DNA of 64,000 bases from Certhia americana (Eukaryota > Chordata > Aves > Passeriformes > Certhiidae). The notes under the pieces were generated by a model, which ran no database searches, was not told the DNA's origin, and was given only the letters and a program-made list of their open reading frames with translations. The position numbers and the translations under genes were made by a program. How positions within the stretch are numbered: the stretch's first letter is position 1; every line of letters begins with the position of its first letter. Positions 33,756 through 47,100 of this stretch are shown here, in pieces. The stretch covers positions 4,773,731 through 4,837,730 of the forward strand of contig JAGMWU010000028.1 of assembly GCA_018697195.1 (NCBI GenBank), read 5' to 3'.

Positions 33756-36700
33756 CTCAGGGATCAAGGCTTCCTTACCTTTGGTGCTGGTCCCACACTT
33801 CAGGGTCCTGGAGCCCAGCCCTGGCAGAGCAGCTCCTGGACACCTTCTCTGCCTGTGCAGAGCCCGGTGGGCTCAGGTGCTGCTGCACAGCCCCACTGAC
33901 AATTCATTTCCTGCAGGTGACCATGATGTGTTTGTAAAACAAGCTCTGCTCAAGAACTGGCTGCCTCTGAAGCAGGAGGCACTGGAGTGGCTGAGTTTCA
34001 AACAATTCTCCTTTTGCCCTGCCAGGCACAACCAAACTCCAGCTCGCAGCAGCTTCACTCTGTCATCGCTGAAACAAAGCTACCAGCTACAATTAAATTT
34101 CTGGGCAATTTACAGACTTTCTGGTAAGTCAGGTTTCTTATGAAGGACGTGGGCTCTTTGTATGTACTGTGGAGCACCCATTTTTTGTGGATCACACTCC
34201 CCCAGTCACAGGGAATTGCTGGCCAGTTTTGTGACCTTTCTGTCTGTGTTTGCTGCTCCTCAGGCTCTCATCTTTCCCCTCCCTCTGCCCTCGTGAGACC
34301 CCACCTGCAGCAAGTCTTAAAAAATCTACAGGTGAATTGCTGTCCTACCACTTCTGCCTTTCAGTACATGTTTCCTCCTGAGTCTCCAGGCACAGTGGGA
34401 ATTTTCCTGCTCCCAGCAGTGAGGTAGGACTCGTTTGTTGACAGGCTGACACGTGCAGCACGTCCTTGCAGCAAGGACAAGCTGTGTGCAGAGGAAAAAA
34501 CCTTGGGAGAGCTGGACAAGCCCTCACAGGATCCAGGAGTCACCTCATACTTCTCTGCATTCCATTCAAATGCCAGATTCTTTTGATCTGGCTCCAGGAG
34601 CACAGAGTGAGGCAGGAGCACCTCCATCCGTGTTCCATGGATGAGGAGAGGGGGAGGATGTCTTGTGGCAGATGCTGGCTTTGCTTTTTTTGAGCACTAT
34701 TGGGTTATGCTTGGGACCTGTTAATGAGATTAATGCAAAAGCTGGGTGGGATGGAGTGGATGGAGACACAGCTCTGTTTTTTTACTACTGACATATTCAT
34801 CTAATCTTTCCATGCTTTCCATGTATATCCTGTTTTTTTTATGGTATAAGAATACACCATTAGAAACACTGAGCACCCAAATCCTCTAGTTTTTATCACT
34901 TCTGTAAAGTTCCTCTTTGAAGTATCTTGAAGGGGACTTTTTTCCAGTTTAGTTACAATCAGAATTTAAAGCACATGGGTAATAAATGGAGTTATTCTGT
35001 AGTAACCTACTGAATGGTAATTGTGCTGTGTACAGGGGAACTTGTCTGTCTAAGAGGAGCATATCCTTTAAAATTGAATAAATTTTACCTCTCTAGGAGG
35101 AGCTCTCTATGCCTGGAATAAGAAGAAATTACTTTCCTTCTGCTGAGTGGAGGTTTTGCAAATATATTTTGTTGTTGTTGTGTTTTTAAATTAGTTTTAT
35201 GTTGGCTTTTTTTAAGCAAAGACCATGACTTGGAGTTTCTGGTGAACTCCCTCTTTCCTGAGTGTTTTTGGGTGGGATAGAGAACAGAAATGAAAGTTGG
35301 GTAAAATTCTGAAGCTAATGACTTTGTTCTTTAGCTTAAATTAGATTGTTTCCATGACAATCCTTCAGTTAATTGCACTTAAGCCACTTAATGCCACAAT
35401 TTCTTCTGGGCTTCCTGTGCTGCTGCATGTGTGGCCTGACAGGAGCTTTCTTAGCAAAACAGCTGAAATTGCATCAGAGAGGACTCAGAATACAGAAAGG
35501 AAAAGAGAAGTGAGGAAGAATAACAAAACAATGGACACTAAGTGTGAGTCTGACCCAAACTGCTGGGATTCACAGGGAGCTGGAGGATGATTCAGGCAGA
35601 AAGGAAGGAACAAGAGCAAAAACTTCTCCCCTGGGTTCAAAGTTCTTGGTAAAAGCATAGGAACCCCTCCAGTTGCTGAGGTCAAACGCAGAGGAGATGA
35701 CTGTGTAGAGATTTAGGATGTCTGGAACAGTCAGCTTTCTAATTATATTACAAAACAGTGCTCTGAACATGGAGAAACATGCAGGAAGAAAGGCTATGTG
35801 ATGCCATATGATTTGGTTTGGACAAGAGGTAAATTTTAAAAATAGTGTATGGGCAGAGTTGGCAACAGATCTGGACTCAGAATTTTGACCTGTTACTGAA
35901 AAAGCAGCATTTCAGGTTTTAGATATGGAGTTGTTTCTTTGAGATGTGTGGACGAAGAAAACAAGATAAATGAGGGTAAAGATCTGTGAGAATTTTCTGG
36001 AAGTCACTCCTTTCCCTTGGATGTTTTTGGTAATATAACCTGCACCAGTTCCCTGTGCTTCTTAGTGCCTATCAAGTGAAGTTGGGTGATGTTGTGTTGG
36101 CCAGTATTTCCTTTTACATGACCTGGATAATGTAATGGGAACTCTGTCAGGAATTTATGAATGACAACAGGGCTGTAAAATGCTGCCAGAATGGGGGAGG
36201 ACAGAACTTGAATTAGAAATGATAGATTGGGGAAAACCTCTAAAAGAGTAGCTATGACTGAATTATAGCATAGAAGATCATGGATTTGTGTGGGAATAAT
36301 CATCATCACTGGGGCAGCATTGGGAGCAAATGGCCAGGTAAGGTCTGCAGTGTGGAATTTGGGAGATGCTGTGAGCTGAGCAGAAAATGCTGCAGAGAAG
36401 GAGGCAACCCCTAATTAATGTGGACAGGTCCCAGTTTGGGGGTGACCATGACAATCAGCACTCACAGCCCCTGTGGGTTCTGCTCCCCAGGAAAGGTGGG
36501 GACCACTAGGGGACAACCCAGACCAACTTTCAGCTTTCTGATCCCTCTTGAAGCTGTAAACATGAGATCATTCCAGGATATCTCCTGCATATGTCCTACA
36601 TATGTCTCAAATCTTCACTGTGAACTCTGCAAATACTGCAAAAAATAATATAAAAGCACAGCCCAGATGAGGTGGTATCAGAATGTAGGAAAAAAACTTA

Positions 36701-37317
36701 GAATGTAGGGAAAAAAAATCCAAGTGACAAAAGCTGGATGAATCTGGAAACTTGCTCCTTCGTGGCTTTGTGATTAGAATCCCGCTCTTTCTGTTTTCTT
36801 TGGCTGTCCTTTTTGATTGCTGAGAAATGGGGGAAGTTTAAACCCATTTCCTTGATTCTTACAGTCAGTAACTGAATGTCTTTTTTTCCAGCTCTCCCCT
36901 ACACTTGCAGGCCAGGTAGGTAACTCCTCATGGATGCTTGTGGTGATTCAGGATGCCTTGGAAAATTGCTGGTGCTACTCAAAAGTTGTTGGAAATCACA
37001 GGATTTCTGGTGCCTCTGATGCTGGCCTGTATCTGGCTTTCTTCTGTGACTTTCACAGGTCCTTGAGAATGAAGCACTTCTGCTGGAATTGAGGTGGTGT
37101 GGGAGGGTCACCATTCCCAAATCTTTTTTCTTTCCACTCTCATCTCCTGGGTGTTTCTGTGCCTGCTGGTTGTGTGCCAGTCATGCCCTGTTGCAAACAC
37201 GTGGGGGGATTCAGATTTGTTCTGGCTCAGGATGTCTTAAAGCTTTTAAGGTAAAAATGGGACCATCCACCAGCCTTTCCTGCCCTGATGACTGCAAGCT
37301 TCTGATTCTGCACAGGG
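33756..37317. other. Intergenic, essentially no features
   Basis: No gene recognised. A 24-bp match to CR1 (GTGAGACCCCACCTGCAGCA at about 34292) hints at a further eroded copy. Confidence 0.5.
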
Positions 37318-37568
37318 GAGGACATGGATAGGATGGATTTAGATCAGATTTTGGGAAGGAATTGTTCCCTGGGAGGGTGGGGAGGCCCTGGCACAGGGTG
37401 CCCAGAGCAGCTGTGGCTGCCCCTGGATCCCTGGAAATGTCCAAGGCCAGGCTGGATGGGGCTTGGAGCAGCCTGGGATGGTGGGAGATGTCCCTGCTCA
37501 TGGCAGGGGTGGTACTGGATGAACTTTAAGTTCCCCTTTAACCCAAACCATTCTATCATTCCACAATT
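37318..37568 (+). mobile_element. CR1 LINE fragment
   Basis: Sense CR1 3' end: GGAATTGTTCCCTGGGAGGG, CCAAGGCCAGGCTGGATGGG, GAGATGTCCCTGCTCATGGC and terminal CATTCTATCATTCCACAATT. A T17 run follows at 37609. Confidence 0.9.
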
Positions 37569-40500
37569 TTATGGCCCCATCAATACAATACTTACTATTG
37601 AACATTTATTTTTTTTTTTTTTTTTCTGAGCAGTAACTTCAGTATCCGTTTTTGGTGGCTGCAGTGAGTTCTGGGCTGAGTTCAGGTATCAGGGTACTCC
37701 TTGCCCTGTATTCCTATGGTGAATAGGAGATCTCATCCTTGGTGAGATGTCAACCAGCATTTAAATGTGTATCAAGCCCTGTCTGATAAACCTGGTAATT
37801 TGCAGCTTCCCTATAAATGCCACTTTGCATAGCAAATATTTTTCAATCAGTATCATCTGTCTTGCAGGTTTTGTTTCTTCCAGGATAACAAACCCCTCCT
37901 CTGTTTGCAGGAGTTTTTGCTCTTTCCAAGAGTTGCAAACTATTTACTGAGGATACAGCCTCAGTAAAAAGAACCATACGGCTGAGTTAAGATCCTCCAA
38001 GAAGGAATATGGCTGGAAGCAGCTCAGGTCTCTGCACTGAGCTGTTAAGGCTGAGCTTCCAAGTTTCTAATCAAAAGCTGAAACCAGATGGAAGTAAAAT
38101 GTGAGGAATAATATGAAAAATATGTTGCTGAGGAGATCAAATGGAAGAAAGAAAATGAAAATGTTCTCAATTGACTGCAGGGTTCCTTCAGAAGCAGCTT
38201 TGGAGGAGTCACCTCGTTTGTCCTACACCTTTATTTTGTCCCTAGGTGCACCCAGGTGAAGCCAAGTGGAGCTGTGGTTTTGCCACAATGCTCATGCCAG
38301 CACTGAATAGCTCAGGTTTTCTGTTATTAAATCAGATTTCGGACCTAATGGGTTTTCCGTGCTCTCCAAAGGCTCTCTCTGCAGTAACCAGTTGAAAGGA
38401 CAATAATTGAAGGTGTCTGCTCTGCAGGTAAAAACTCTGTTCTTGTTTCTTTATTTGAGGCAGTTAGGATGACTTTCTCTGAAGAGCAAGGTTTAGAAGG
38501 ATCTGAAATCTCCTGATCTGAAGATCCAACAATTCAAGAAGAGAAGGGAAAATAAATAATTAAATCTCTCTGACAAGCAAGATGTGTCCATATTCAGAGA
38601 ACAGGAATACCATTCTTTCCTTCTTTGGGGAATACATGAACAGAAAAATGAACCCAGAGACAATAACATAAGAGTGTTGTCAAAGTATTCCAAAAAATAA
38701 CTGAGACTTGTGCAGATGCCAAGTCTAACTTTGGCTGATTCTCTTTTTTAGGAATGTTGTAGAGCAATTTTCTGAATTCTATTAATATAACAAGCAAACA
38801 GACTTTGGATGCTCTGGATCTACATTGTGGGAAGTAAAGGTGATTTCTTGGAGATTTTAGAGAGGCCAAGAGCCTGCATGCTTTTGAAATATGAACTTAA
38901 ATGCTATTTATAAATTAAAAGATAGTTGAAAGTTTAGGGGAGGGAAAGAGGGACGCAAGGATTATGGAATATGCTGGTAATGGTACAGCATATGTGCAGC
39001 CCATGATAAGGGATGATTGCAATGATTGCAATAATAAATTCTGTTTATTCCAGCCGTGGCAGGGAGAGTGGAGAGGGGAGGTCTGTCCATGCCTCTGAGT
39101 TGATTCCTTTCTGTAGCATTTTGCCTACTGCTACAGCAGCTTTGTTTGAATGTACATTGCTGTGTCCTGCAAAATTAGGATGGGAGTGAACTGCTGAGCC
39201 TTCCACCACTGAACTGCGTCTGTCTTTCCCAGATGTGGTTTCACATTGTAACATTGGTGTGTCCTCCAGCTCCTTGCAGGACTGGCAGTTTGGGTGGTGA
39301 GCTCCAATACAGGAGGCTGAAATGTTTATTTGATTCCTTGCTCATTCCCAGCCCCCTCAGTGGCTTATATTTATAAAGGAAGAGGCTAAACAAAGGCACC
39401 AATACTTTTGCAGTAATACCAAATCCTGTTTAGGTGCTAAAAGCAGCTGCTTTTGACAAGGTTAAGAAGGTTTTGGGGTTTCCTGCTGTTGGCTCAGGGG
39501 TCCTGTATTTCTCATCTCTGCGTTTTTCCTATTTTCTTTTCCTACCTTGATAAAATGAACCAAGAACCTTGAAGTTTCCCCCCTCTTCCAGGGACCAGAC
39601 TGTCCCAAAAGCACCACAGTTCCCAGGTTGAGAGCAGTGGGCTCAGCTTTCCTCTGTTACTGCTCCAAAACAGCCCTCAGCAAGAGCCTGAGCCTCTGTA
39701 TGCAGTGTCAGAGTTGTCACACAGGAGCACCACCGTGTTCTACTGCTTGCATCACACTGAAAAAGTGAATAAAAGAAATTTCACTTTGACCTCTAGCTTA
39801 AAGAGGAAGGCAATTTAAGCTAAGAAAAAAACATAAATTTGAGAACATACAGTTGAAGCACTACTATGTATTCTGTTTATCTGTTGCTGTTGATTAGACT
39901 CTGCTTGACAAAGGATCTTCTCTGCCTTCACAGCACGATGTGAATGAAAGTAACAGGAATTTAACAACAGTGAATTAGTTCTTGTAATGTTACCTGTCAG
40001 CAGTAGCAGACAAGAAACTGACTCCAGATGATTTCAATTTCTCACATCTTCTGTCTTCTAAACAGCTTTAGGTAATACTCCAGCAATCAAAGAGTGAAGG
40101 AAAAGCTGAGTAATGGTGTCACCTGAGTCAGGAAATGTATTCCTAAGCATGCTGTCACAATATGACTGCAGGAATGCAGGTTCAATGAACTTCTAACAAT
40201 ATATGTGTCATATTTCCAGGCATAATTCATTATTTTGATGTTGTGTGGATGTGAGCAGAAAGTACTCAGAGGAATCTGCTGGACCAGTGAGAAACAAAAA
40301 TTAATAAAACTTGTTTGAAGGGGCTAAAAAGGCAAGGCTGTGCAGGTTGCACAGTCTTCATTCAAAGTGAAGGCAAAGGCAAAAATGCCTTTGAGAGTAG
40401 AAATGTTTTGAATGAGAAGCACAGCCCTGAGTGGAATCTGCAAACTGAACGAGTCCAAACAGCTCTCACAGAAGAAGAAAGGGGAAAACAGGAGGAAGGA

Positions 40501-40931
40501 GAAAAAAACCCCGAGCAACTGTTAGGAAATGTTGCTCCAAAGTAGTTGATGAGGAGAAATGAGTAGGGGCTGAAGTTTTTAAGGCCTCAGAGGCTGGTTA
40601 TGCTCTGGCTGGTGCTGCACAGTGAAGGTGATAAGACCATGCTCCTGCTTCCAATTTCATGCTGCATTTGCACTTTCTCAGTCCTGATATGCTTCTCTCT
40701 CCTGCTGGACCACTGAATTAGGAGTAGTTTTTAGCTAAATATTTCCTAATATTTATTCCAATAGCTTCCTAAAGCTCTTGAAACCTAAAATCTAGTGGAT
40801 CAGGAGAGAGTGTTTGAAGAGAAGGTTGAGTGATACCTTCCTTTTCTGATCTCCCCATGTTTCTCCTTCTTTCTGGTTTCCATGTCATGATGTTTGAGTA
40901 ATATGAGCTGAACCAAATGGTAATGGAGATC
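37569..40931. other. Intergenic, no gene recognised
   Basis: AT-rich sequence with scattered short open frames and no recognised element other than the T-run at 37609-37625. Confidence 0.5.
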
Positions 40932-41528
40932 TTAGAATACCAAAGTGGTTTGGGTTGGGAGGGTGGTACCTAGAAAGGCTGATCTGGAACAGAGAGCAGA
41001 GAGAGTTAAATGAACAAAATAGGTATTTACTGAAAAGCCTTAAAAGGATACGCCTTGGGCAGCACAAGAGCCTGGCCAGGGCTACACCAGGTTGACCCCA
41101 AGATGGATCCTGTTCACGAGTTTTCACACTTTATAAGCTTTGGTTCATCTGCATATTGGGGTTAATTGTCCAATTACTGCTCCTGGTTTCCCCCCTCCCT
41201 TGGCTGTTGTTGCTGATTTTTGGGTAATGGTTGTCCTTGATTCTCTAGCTGGGAAGGGATTGCTTTGTCCAGCTACCTCGTGAAGAGAACTTACTAACAC
41301 CTGATATGAAGTTTCAGAGTTACATTTCAAGCAGCAGAGAATCTGAAAAATATAAAAGCTAAAAACCCAAGGCATCAGGGGACCTTAAAGCTCATCCAGT
41401 TCCAACCCCAACACCTTCCACTAGACCAGGTTGCTCGAACCTGGCCTTGGACACTTCCAGGGATGGGGCAGCCACAGTTTCTCTGGGCAGCCGGTGCCAA
41501 GGCCTCCCCACCCTCCCAGGGAAGAATA
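40932..41528 (-). mobile_element. CR1 LINE fragment split by an LTR insertion
   Basis: Antisense CR1 in two pieces. 40932-40963 ends GGTTTGGGTTGGGAGGG and 41378-41528 resumes GGGGACCTTAAAGCTCATCC, then CCTTCCACTAGACCAGGTTG. Together they restore the normal CR1 3' order GGTTTGGGTTGGAAGGGACC. The 414 bp between them is the LTR listed separately, so the CR1 is the older insertion. Confidence 0.85.
40964..41377 (-). mobile_element. Solo LTR of an endogenous retrovirus, 414 bp
   Basis: Read on the minus strand, the element starts TGATGCCTTGGG and ends CTAGGTACCA, so it has the TG...CA ends of an LTR. It contains CTTATAAAGTGTG as a TATA-like box near 41125-41135 and an A-rich AGTAAATA block near 41020 as possible poly(A) region. 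It interrupts a CR1 exactly, with a 3-4 base G run shared at both edges that may be the target duplication. No internal retroviral sequence remains, so it is a recombined solo LTR. The family is not identified. Confidence 0.75.
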
Positions 41529-42964
41529 TGAATGTGGCTGCACATTTGCTGGATGCTCCAATTGTTTTGCCCCCTACAAACAGGCAAAGCACTCCAAGAC
41601 ACCTCCCTGTAGCACATTTCTCCAGGCCTGGCTGTAACCTTGCCTTCTGTCCTAGGCAGACCACAGGCACATCTCTCAGGAGCGTTCTTTGCTACAGGAC
41701 TTTGTCTAAACATTTTCCCACTGGATCTAATCCAGTCTGGGATCGCAACTGTCGTGAGAATGCAACAAATCATTCTGGGAAGTATCTAATTTTGCTCCTA
41801 TTGGTCAAAGTAATGTTTATGCACAGCCAGAGCCACATGACAGAGGAGAGGGTACTCTTGAACCCTGTTAGAAATGTGTACTAAAAAAATACCAGAGCTC
41901 CCGAGTTTTTGTATGAGTAAATGGCGAAACTACTGTTTCCTAGTTTGAACAACCCTGATTTGAACATCACTGGAAAAAAGCCAGGAAAGCAACTAGAGTC
42001 AGCCCAGAAACATTTTTTATCCTTGTGGCTGCTTTATTTAATCAATAAACAAAAACCCAAACAAACAACCCCCCTCAATAAACCAACAAAAAAGCCTTTT
42101 CAAAAATGTACTTTCTCTTTGAAAAGGGTGTTTTAGGGCTTTACAATGATGTTGGAGATGTGGTACCAACACAGAGACAGCCAGGGAAATGTGAAACATA
42201 AAATAAATGCCGTAAGTGCATGTGGTTTTGCTCATTTTCAGTCCTGCCTCAGACGAGTAATTGAATAAATAAAACATTGTTCAGTTCCTCTATAGGAACT
42301 TCTTCACATTTCCCAGGTGTCTGCGAAGGCCCAGCCTTGCAGGGAGCTCTCTTTAGCAGTTTTCCAGTGGAGGGGACTGCAGGGCTCTCACACATCCTGG
42401 GCAAAGGGCCAAGAAATTGATTATTTCCATGGGTTGCTCTGAATCCTCTGGAGGGGTGGGTTTACCTCCAGCTCTAACTGATGCTTGAGCTGAGAAACAG
42501 AGCCTTTAAGGAGGGTCTGAGGCAGCTGGGTGACAGAAGCTGTGTCAGAGAAGAGGGAAGCAGCCTGGCAGGAGCACTGGTGCTGTTGCAGCCTGTTCTG
42601 CAGGAGCTCTGCAGGGTAAAATGTCTTTGTTCCCCCAGCCACCACTTCATCAGAAGCAGTAAAACTGCTCCTGCCTCCAGCTGCCATTTCACTTTAGGTA
42701 TTGACAGGGAAGATCATTTTGGGAAGGAATAAAACCTTGTTTGAAGGCTCAGACTGATGGAGCACTCACCCTGTGCATGGTCACCTGCTTGGGGGGAGTC
42801 ACAGCATCTCCTGGGTGACAATTTGAGAAACAAATGAAGGTTTATGGCATGAGGTACAAAGCAAGTAAGCAAAATATATTGGAAGAAGTAGGAAAAATAG
42901 AACGAGAGCTGCTGCTGTTGAGGAGCATTTTAAAAATAATACTAATAAACAAGTTCCTGAGCAC

Positions 42965-42996
<32 letters not shown>

Positions 42997-43777
42997 GCAA
43001 AATAAAAGAGAAATAAATAAGAATGGGATGGAGAAAATTGGCTAAACCAAAACAGAAACTGGGCAATGCTGAGAAAGTGACAGTGTGAAATGTTTGTTGA
43101 ATCACCTTTGATGCTCAAACAGAAGATCCTGTTACAACTGGTTAACACAAACCCAGGGCTGGTTGATGGATGGGAAGATAAGTGCTGTATACTCTGTCTG
43201 AAGAATGATGGGTTGTTATGAACATTTAGAATAAACTATTACAATCAACATAATTATTCAGCCTAGTGCTGAAGGAGCCAGAGCAGATCCATTTTACAAA
43301 AATCTCATTTATTAATTTGATTCTCCCTGTTTGCCCTCGCATGGCTTTGATGTTGTGAAGCCGGTGTTTAAGCCTTGCTGTTGCTGACAGCTGTATTGGG
43401 AGTTATTAATCACCAAATGAATCATCTGTTCACTCACATTAGACAATGTCTAAGCAATTTGATAAAGCTGAAGGTGATCTGAGTTTAGGGAAGATGAGAT
43501 AAATATGTTTTTTTTTAATTTGTCCCAAATCCATTGTAGATATGATAATCTGTATCTTAAATTCTCTAAATAATTGTCTGGCTATTTTTAAGTGAATCAG
43601 AAAATAAGGACTTGTAATGTCTTCAGTACGTTAGTGAAATAGAAGCAACTTAGTATCTCAAGTACAAATTTCAATAAAGTTTTTGGGTTGGTTATACTTG
43701 AGGTGCTGGGGACCCCCATCTTGCAATTTCAGAAAGAAAAATCTCTTGATGTAAGTTAATTGGGTGGCTCTAAAGTG
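41529..43777. other. Intergenic, no gene recognised
   Basis: No exon or transposon recognised; the only structure seen is the A28 tract. Confidence 0.5.
42965..42992. repeat. A28 tract preceded by AATAAA
   Basis: Twenty-eight consecutive A on the plus strand. AATAAA lies at 42944-42949, 15 bases before it, the arrangement of a polyadenylated 3' end. No parent gene is recognised in the preceding 500 bases and no target duplication is obvious. It could be a retrocopy end or simple low-complexity growth. Confidence 0.7.
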
Positions 43778-44150
43778 ACAGAGATTAGGTTTAGATTAGA
43801 TGTTAGGAAGCTATCCTTCTCTGTGAGGGGCTGGAATGGATTTCCCAGAGCATTTGTGGCTGCCCCTGGATCCCTGGGATTGTCCAAGGCCAGGCTGGAC
43901 AGGGCTTGGTGTAACCGGGGGTGGTGGGAGCTGTCCCTGCCCATGGCAGGGGTGGGATGGGATGGGATGGGATGGGATGGGATGGGATGGGATGGGATGN
44001 NNNNNNNNNTGGGATGGGATGGGATGGGATGGGATGGGATGGGATGGGATGGGATGGGATGGGATGGGATGGGATGGGATGGGATGGGATGGGATGTGCC
44101 TTAAGGTCCCTTCCAACCCAAACCATTCCATGATTTCATGATTGTATGAA
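43778..44150 (+). mobile_element. CR1 LINE fragment carrying a microsatellite
   Basis: Sense CR1: GTTTAGATTAGATGTTAGGA, GGATCCCTGGGATTGTCCAA, GGCCAGGCTGGACAGGGCTT, CTGTCCCTGCCCATGGCAGG, then the (GGGAT)n tract, then GCCTTAAGGTCCCTTCCAAC and the terminal CCATTCCATGATTTCATGAT. The tract lies where CR1 normally has a short GGTTGGAACTGGATGA-type segment. Confidence 0.9.
43950..44095. repeat. (GGGAT)n microsatellite with a 10-N gap
   Basis: Near-perfect pentanucleotide GGGAT units on both sides of ten N at 44000-44009. About 28 units are visible in total. The gap sits inside the array, so the true number is unknown. Open frames made only of this repeat (GWDGM or SHPIP) are not genes. Confidence 0.95.
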
Positions 44151-47100
44151 AATGGGGGTTTGTCAGCAGTGCTGAGCTCATACAGGATCTGCTACTCCTG
44201 AAATGTGTGGCCTCAATTTTCACAGTTCCACTCTTCTCCCTGTGCTGGCTGTAGAAACTGCAATCAGAGTAACTGGTTCCGCTCAGGACACAGCCGAAAG
44301 CCTTTGACTTCTCCCAGAAGCTTTATTGCCACCATTCCCCTGGCTCTGAGCTCTCTCTTACTGCAGCAGCATGGAGGAAGCATGAGAACTCCAACAGAAG
44401 GTTGCCAAGAGCATGTAACCCAAATGGTTGGGGTTTTTTCTCTTTCCCACATCAGCAATTAGTCACTAATTGTATCAGTCCCTTCAATGCATAATGAGCT
44501 GCATTCTGTGTAGGTCACTGTGCTGACGTGGCCCGGGTGGAGCAAGAAGATGCTGTGAGTTAGACATGGCTTTTCTGCATCAGCCCCTGGCCTTGTGGCA
44601 GAAAGGCTTTCTGCAGTTGGGTGGCAGAGCTGTGTGTGGCAATTCTGACCCTGCAGGTGGCAACTAATGCTGCAGGAGCCGGTGGGGATGGTTTTGGGGG
44701 TGGTGGTGGTGCCTGTCTCATCTCTCTGGGCTCACAGCTCACTGCAGTCACGCAGCTGAGGAGTTGTTTGCTTCAGCCTGACAATAACCCTGGCCAAGTT
44801 TGTTGTCTTTGGCTTCAGGGATCTGCTTTGGGAACGCACTTTGAAAGGGGACTTCAAGAACTCTTGACTTCCTAGAACAAGAGGACTGGGCTTCCATCAT
44901 TCCCCAGTAAACAGTCCCAGTTTAGAACAGCACTTTCCCATTAGATACTGTTTTTCCTGTGCTACTAATCATCTAAATTTACAGATATGATTCCAAAACC
45001 TCTTTTTTGCCCTTCTTGTCTATTCTGATTTATAGTCTTGAGAAGTTAATGGAGGACAAGGGACTTTTCACATAATTTTGCATTCTGGTCACCTTCACTT
45101 CTTCATTTTATCTCATTACAGCTGTTCTGATTCAGAATATTTTTAACAAAGCCTCCAGTTTTACTGTTTGCAGAACAACATTTGTGGCTAAAAATTTCTT
45201 ATAATTGTTGTCAGTGACGTAAAACCTTTTAAAAAATTTGTGCAAAATGTTTCTGCTTGATTTTTTTACTACCTTAATAGGAAAATGTTTTTCATTACTT
45301 TCTGAAAACTATTCTGGACCTTGTATGTGAAAACAAAAACTTGGGGTTTACATTTATAGGTTTGATATAGTGGACATTGTCTAACAAATTGAGCATTCTC
45401 TCTTGTTATTTCCCTGTTGAACAGCTCCTTCCTATGTCCAGCATGTTCCACCCCACTTAAAATGTCAACTCATGGTGTCTAAAGGCTTGGAATGCACATG
45501 CTTTCAGAAATTTGGGTTCCAGTCTCTGCAAAGAGCCTAGAACCAAAGCAATCCTTTGCAGCTGGTGACACAAACACTCTTCCTTTCCCTTTTCTTCCTG
45601 TGCATCATCAATCCAAAAAGAAAACAAACAGAGCTTGAATGTCACTGCAACAGATCAAACTGAATTTTGGAATGAGCACACAGTTTAGCTCCTAAATCAG
45701 ACAAGTCCTGTTCTAATTAGAACCTGTAATAAAAGGCTTGTTATTTATTGCTTAATAGACCTGTCACCAGGGAATTGGGATTGTGCACACGCCTTCCTTC
45801 CTGCCACAGCTTAATTTGTTCTCAGACTTGGACTCCATGCAGTAGAACTGGAATGTAACCAAATCCAATGATTCAAGAGGAAAAAGGGAAACGGAACAAA
45901 ATCCCCAGAGGACACATCTGATCAGTAACAACAGCAGATGTGTTTTGCACAGAGGTGCCACGAGCATCTGCGCCCTGTTCCTGATGCTGGAGGCATCACC
46001 TGGGCTGAGCTTTCCAGCTGGGTGAGTCACTCCTGCACCCAGCACCGTTGGATCACGACCCTGAGGGCAGATCTTGCTAAATGCCTGACAGGGCCCACTC
46101 TGTGTGCTGGATTATGGAAATAGAGGCGATAAAAAAAGAGGCAATCCGTGAGTCAGTGTGCTCAGTACAGGCTTGCCTTTTCCAGGCAGAAGGAGCCTTC
46201 ACACAGGCACCGGAGCCGAGCACCACTTTGCAGAGTGGGTCTGGGGGGGTTTGTGCAGGAACTGCTGGCAATATTCTATTTAAAAGCCATGTGTGCCTAA
46301 GCAATGCTTCAAAAGAAAAAGCCATTTGCATTTAAAGGAGAAATCCATTTCACTGACTTAGACATGAGCAGTTTTGGATTGTTTTTATTTTTCTTTTGGC
46401 GTAAAGCAAGAAAAATATTTCCTCTAGAACAGTTTGTCAGAGACACAACAGAATAACCTCCTACTCCATCCCAGCCACTTTAATTGTCAGATTGTAGTGT
46501 CTCCATCATTCAGACAGCAAAGGTGCACAGCAAAACTTGGCAGCTTCATTGTTCCTCTTCATGTCTCAGTGAGTGTAGGGAAACCCTCCAAAAGCTATGA
46601 ATTTCTGATTCCCTTGGGAAGTATTTGGTGTTTGAAATCTGGAAGGACAAGAAGGAAAACTCAAAGAGGGCTGAGGAAGTGCTGGCTAGGTTGTTGAAGT
46701 AAAAACAATTATTGCAGAATGGTTATCATTGTGAGGATAAGGACTAAATATTTTATCTGGTAATTTGAGGCCAGTGCCTGGGTTCTGCTGAAAAATTGGA
46801 CGTAAAGGAAAGAGTTGATCATCTGATCCTCTTTAACACCAACTAATCCAAAGAACATCCATTTTCTAACAAGATATTGGTCCTGTCAGGATTCCCTTCT
46901 GCTGTCTGAAACCAATGGATGCTGTCTCCTGGCCATTTGGAGATGCCTCTCCAAATTAGAAACTGGATAATTCTGTCTTGTATTTTCTTAGTTTCAGCCC
47001 TGGGATTGGTGTTCTGGAGTGTTTTCTCTATGTATTAAACTGTGGTTCAGTGGTAATTCCATACTTTGTTCTGCTCTGGACTACATTCAGTGTTCCTTAG

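Noticed and set aside
43760..44141. Overlapping frames of GWDGM or SHPIP repeats
   Set aside because: Translation of the (GGGAT)n microsatellite across an N gap.
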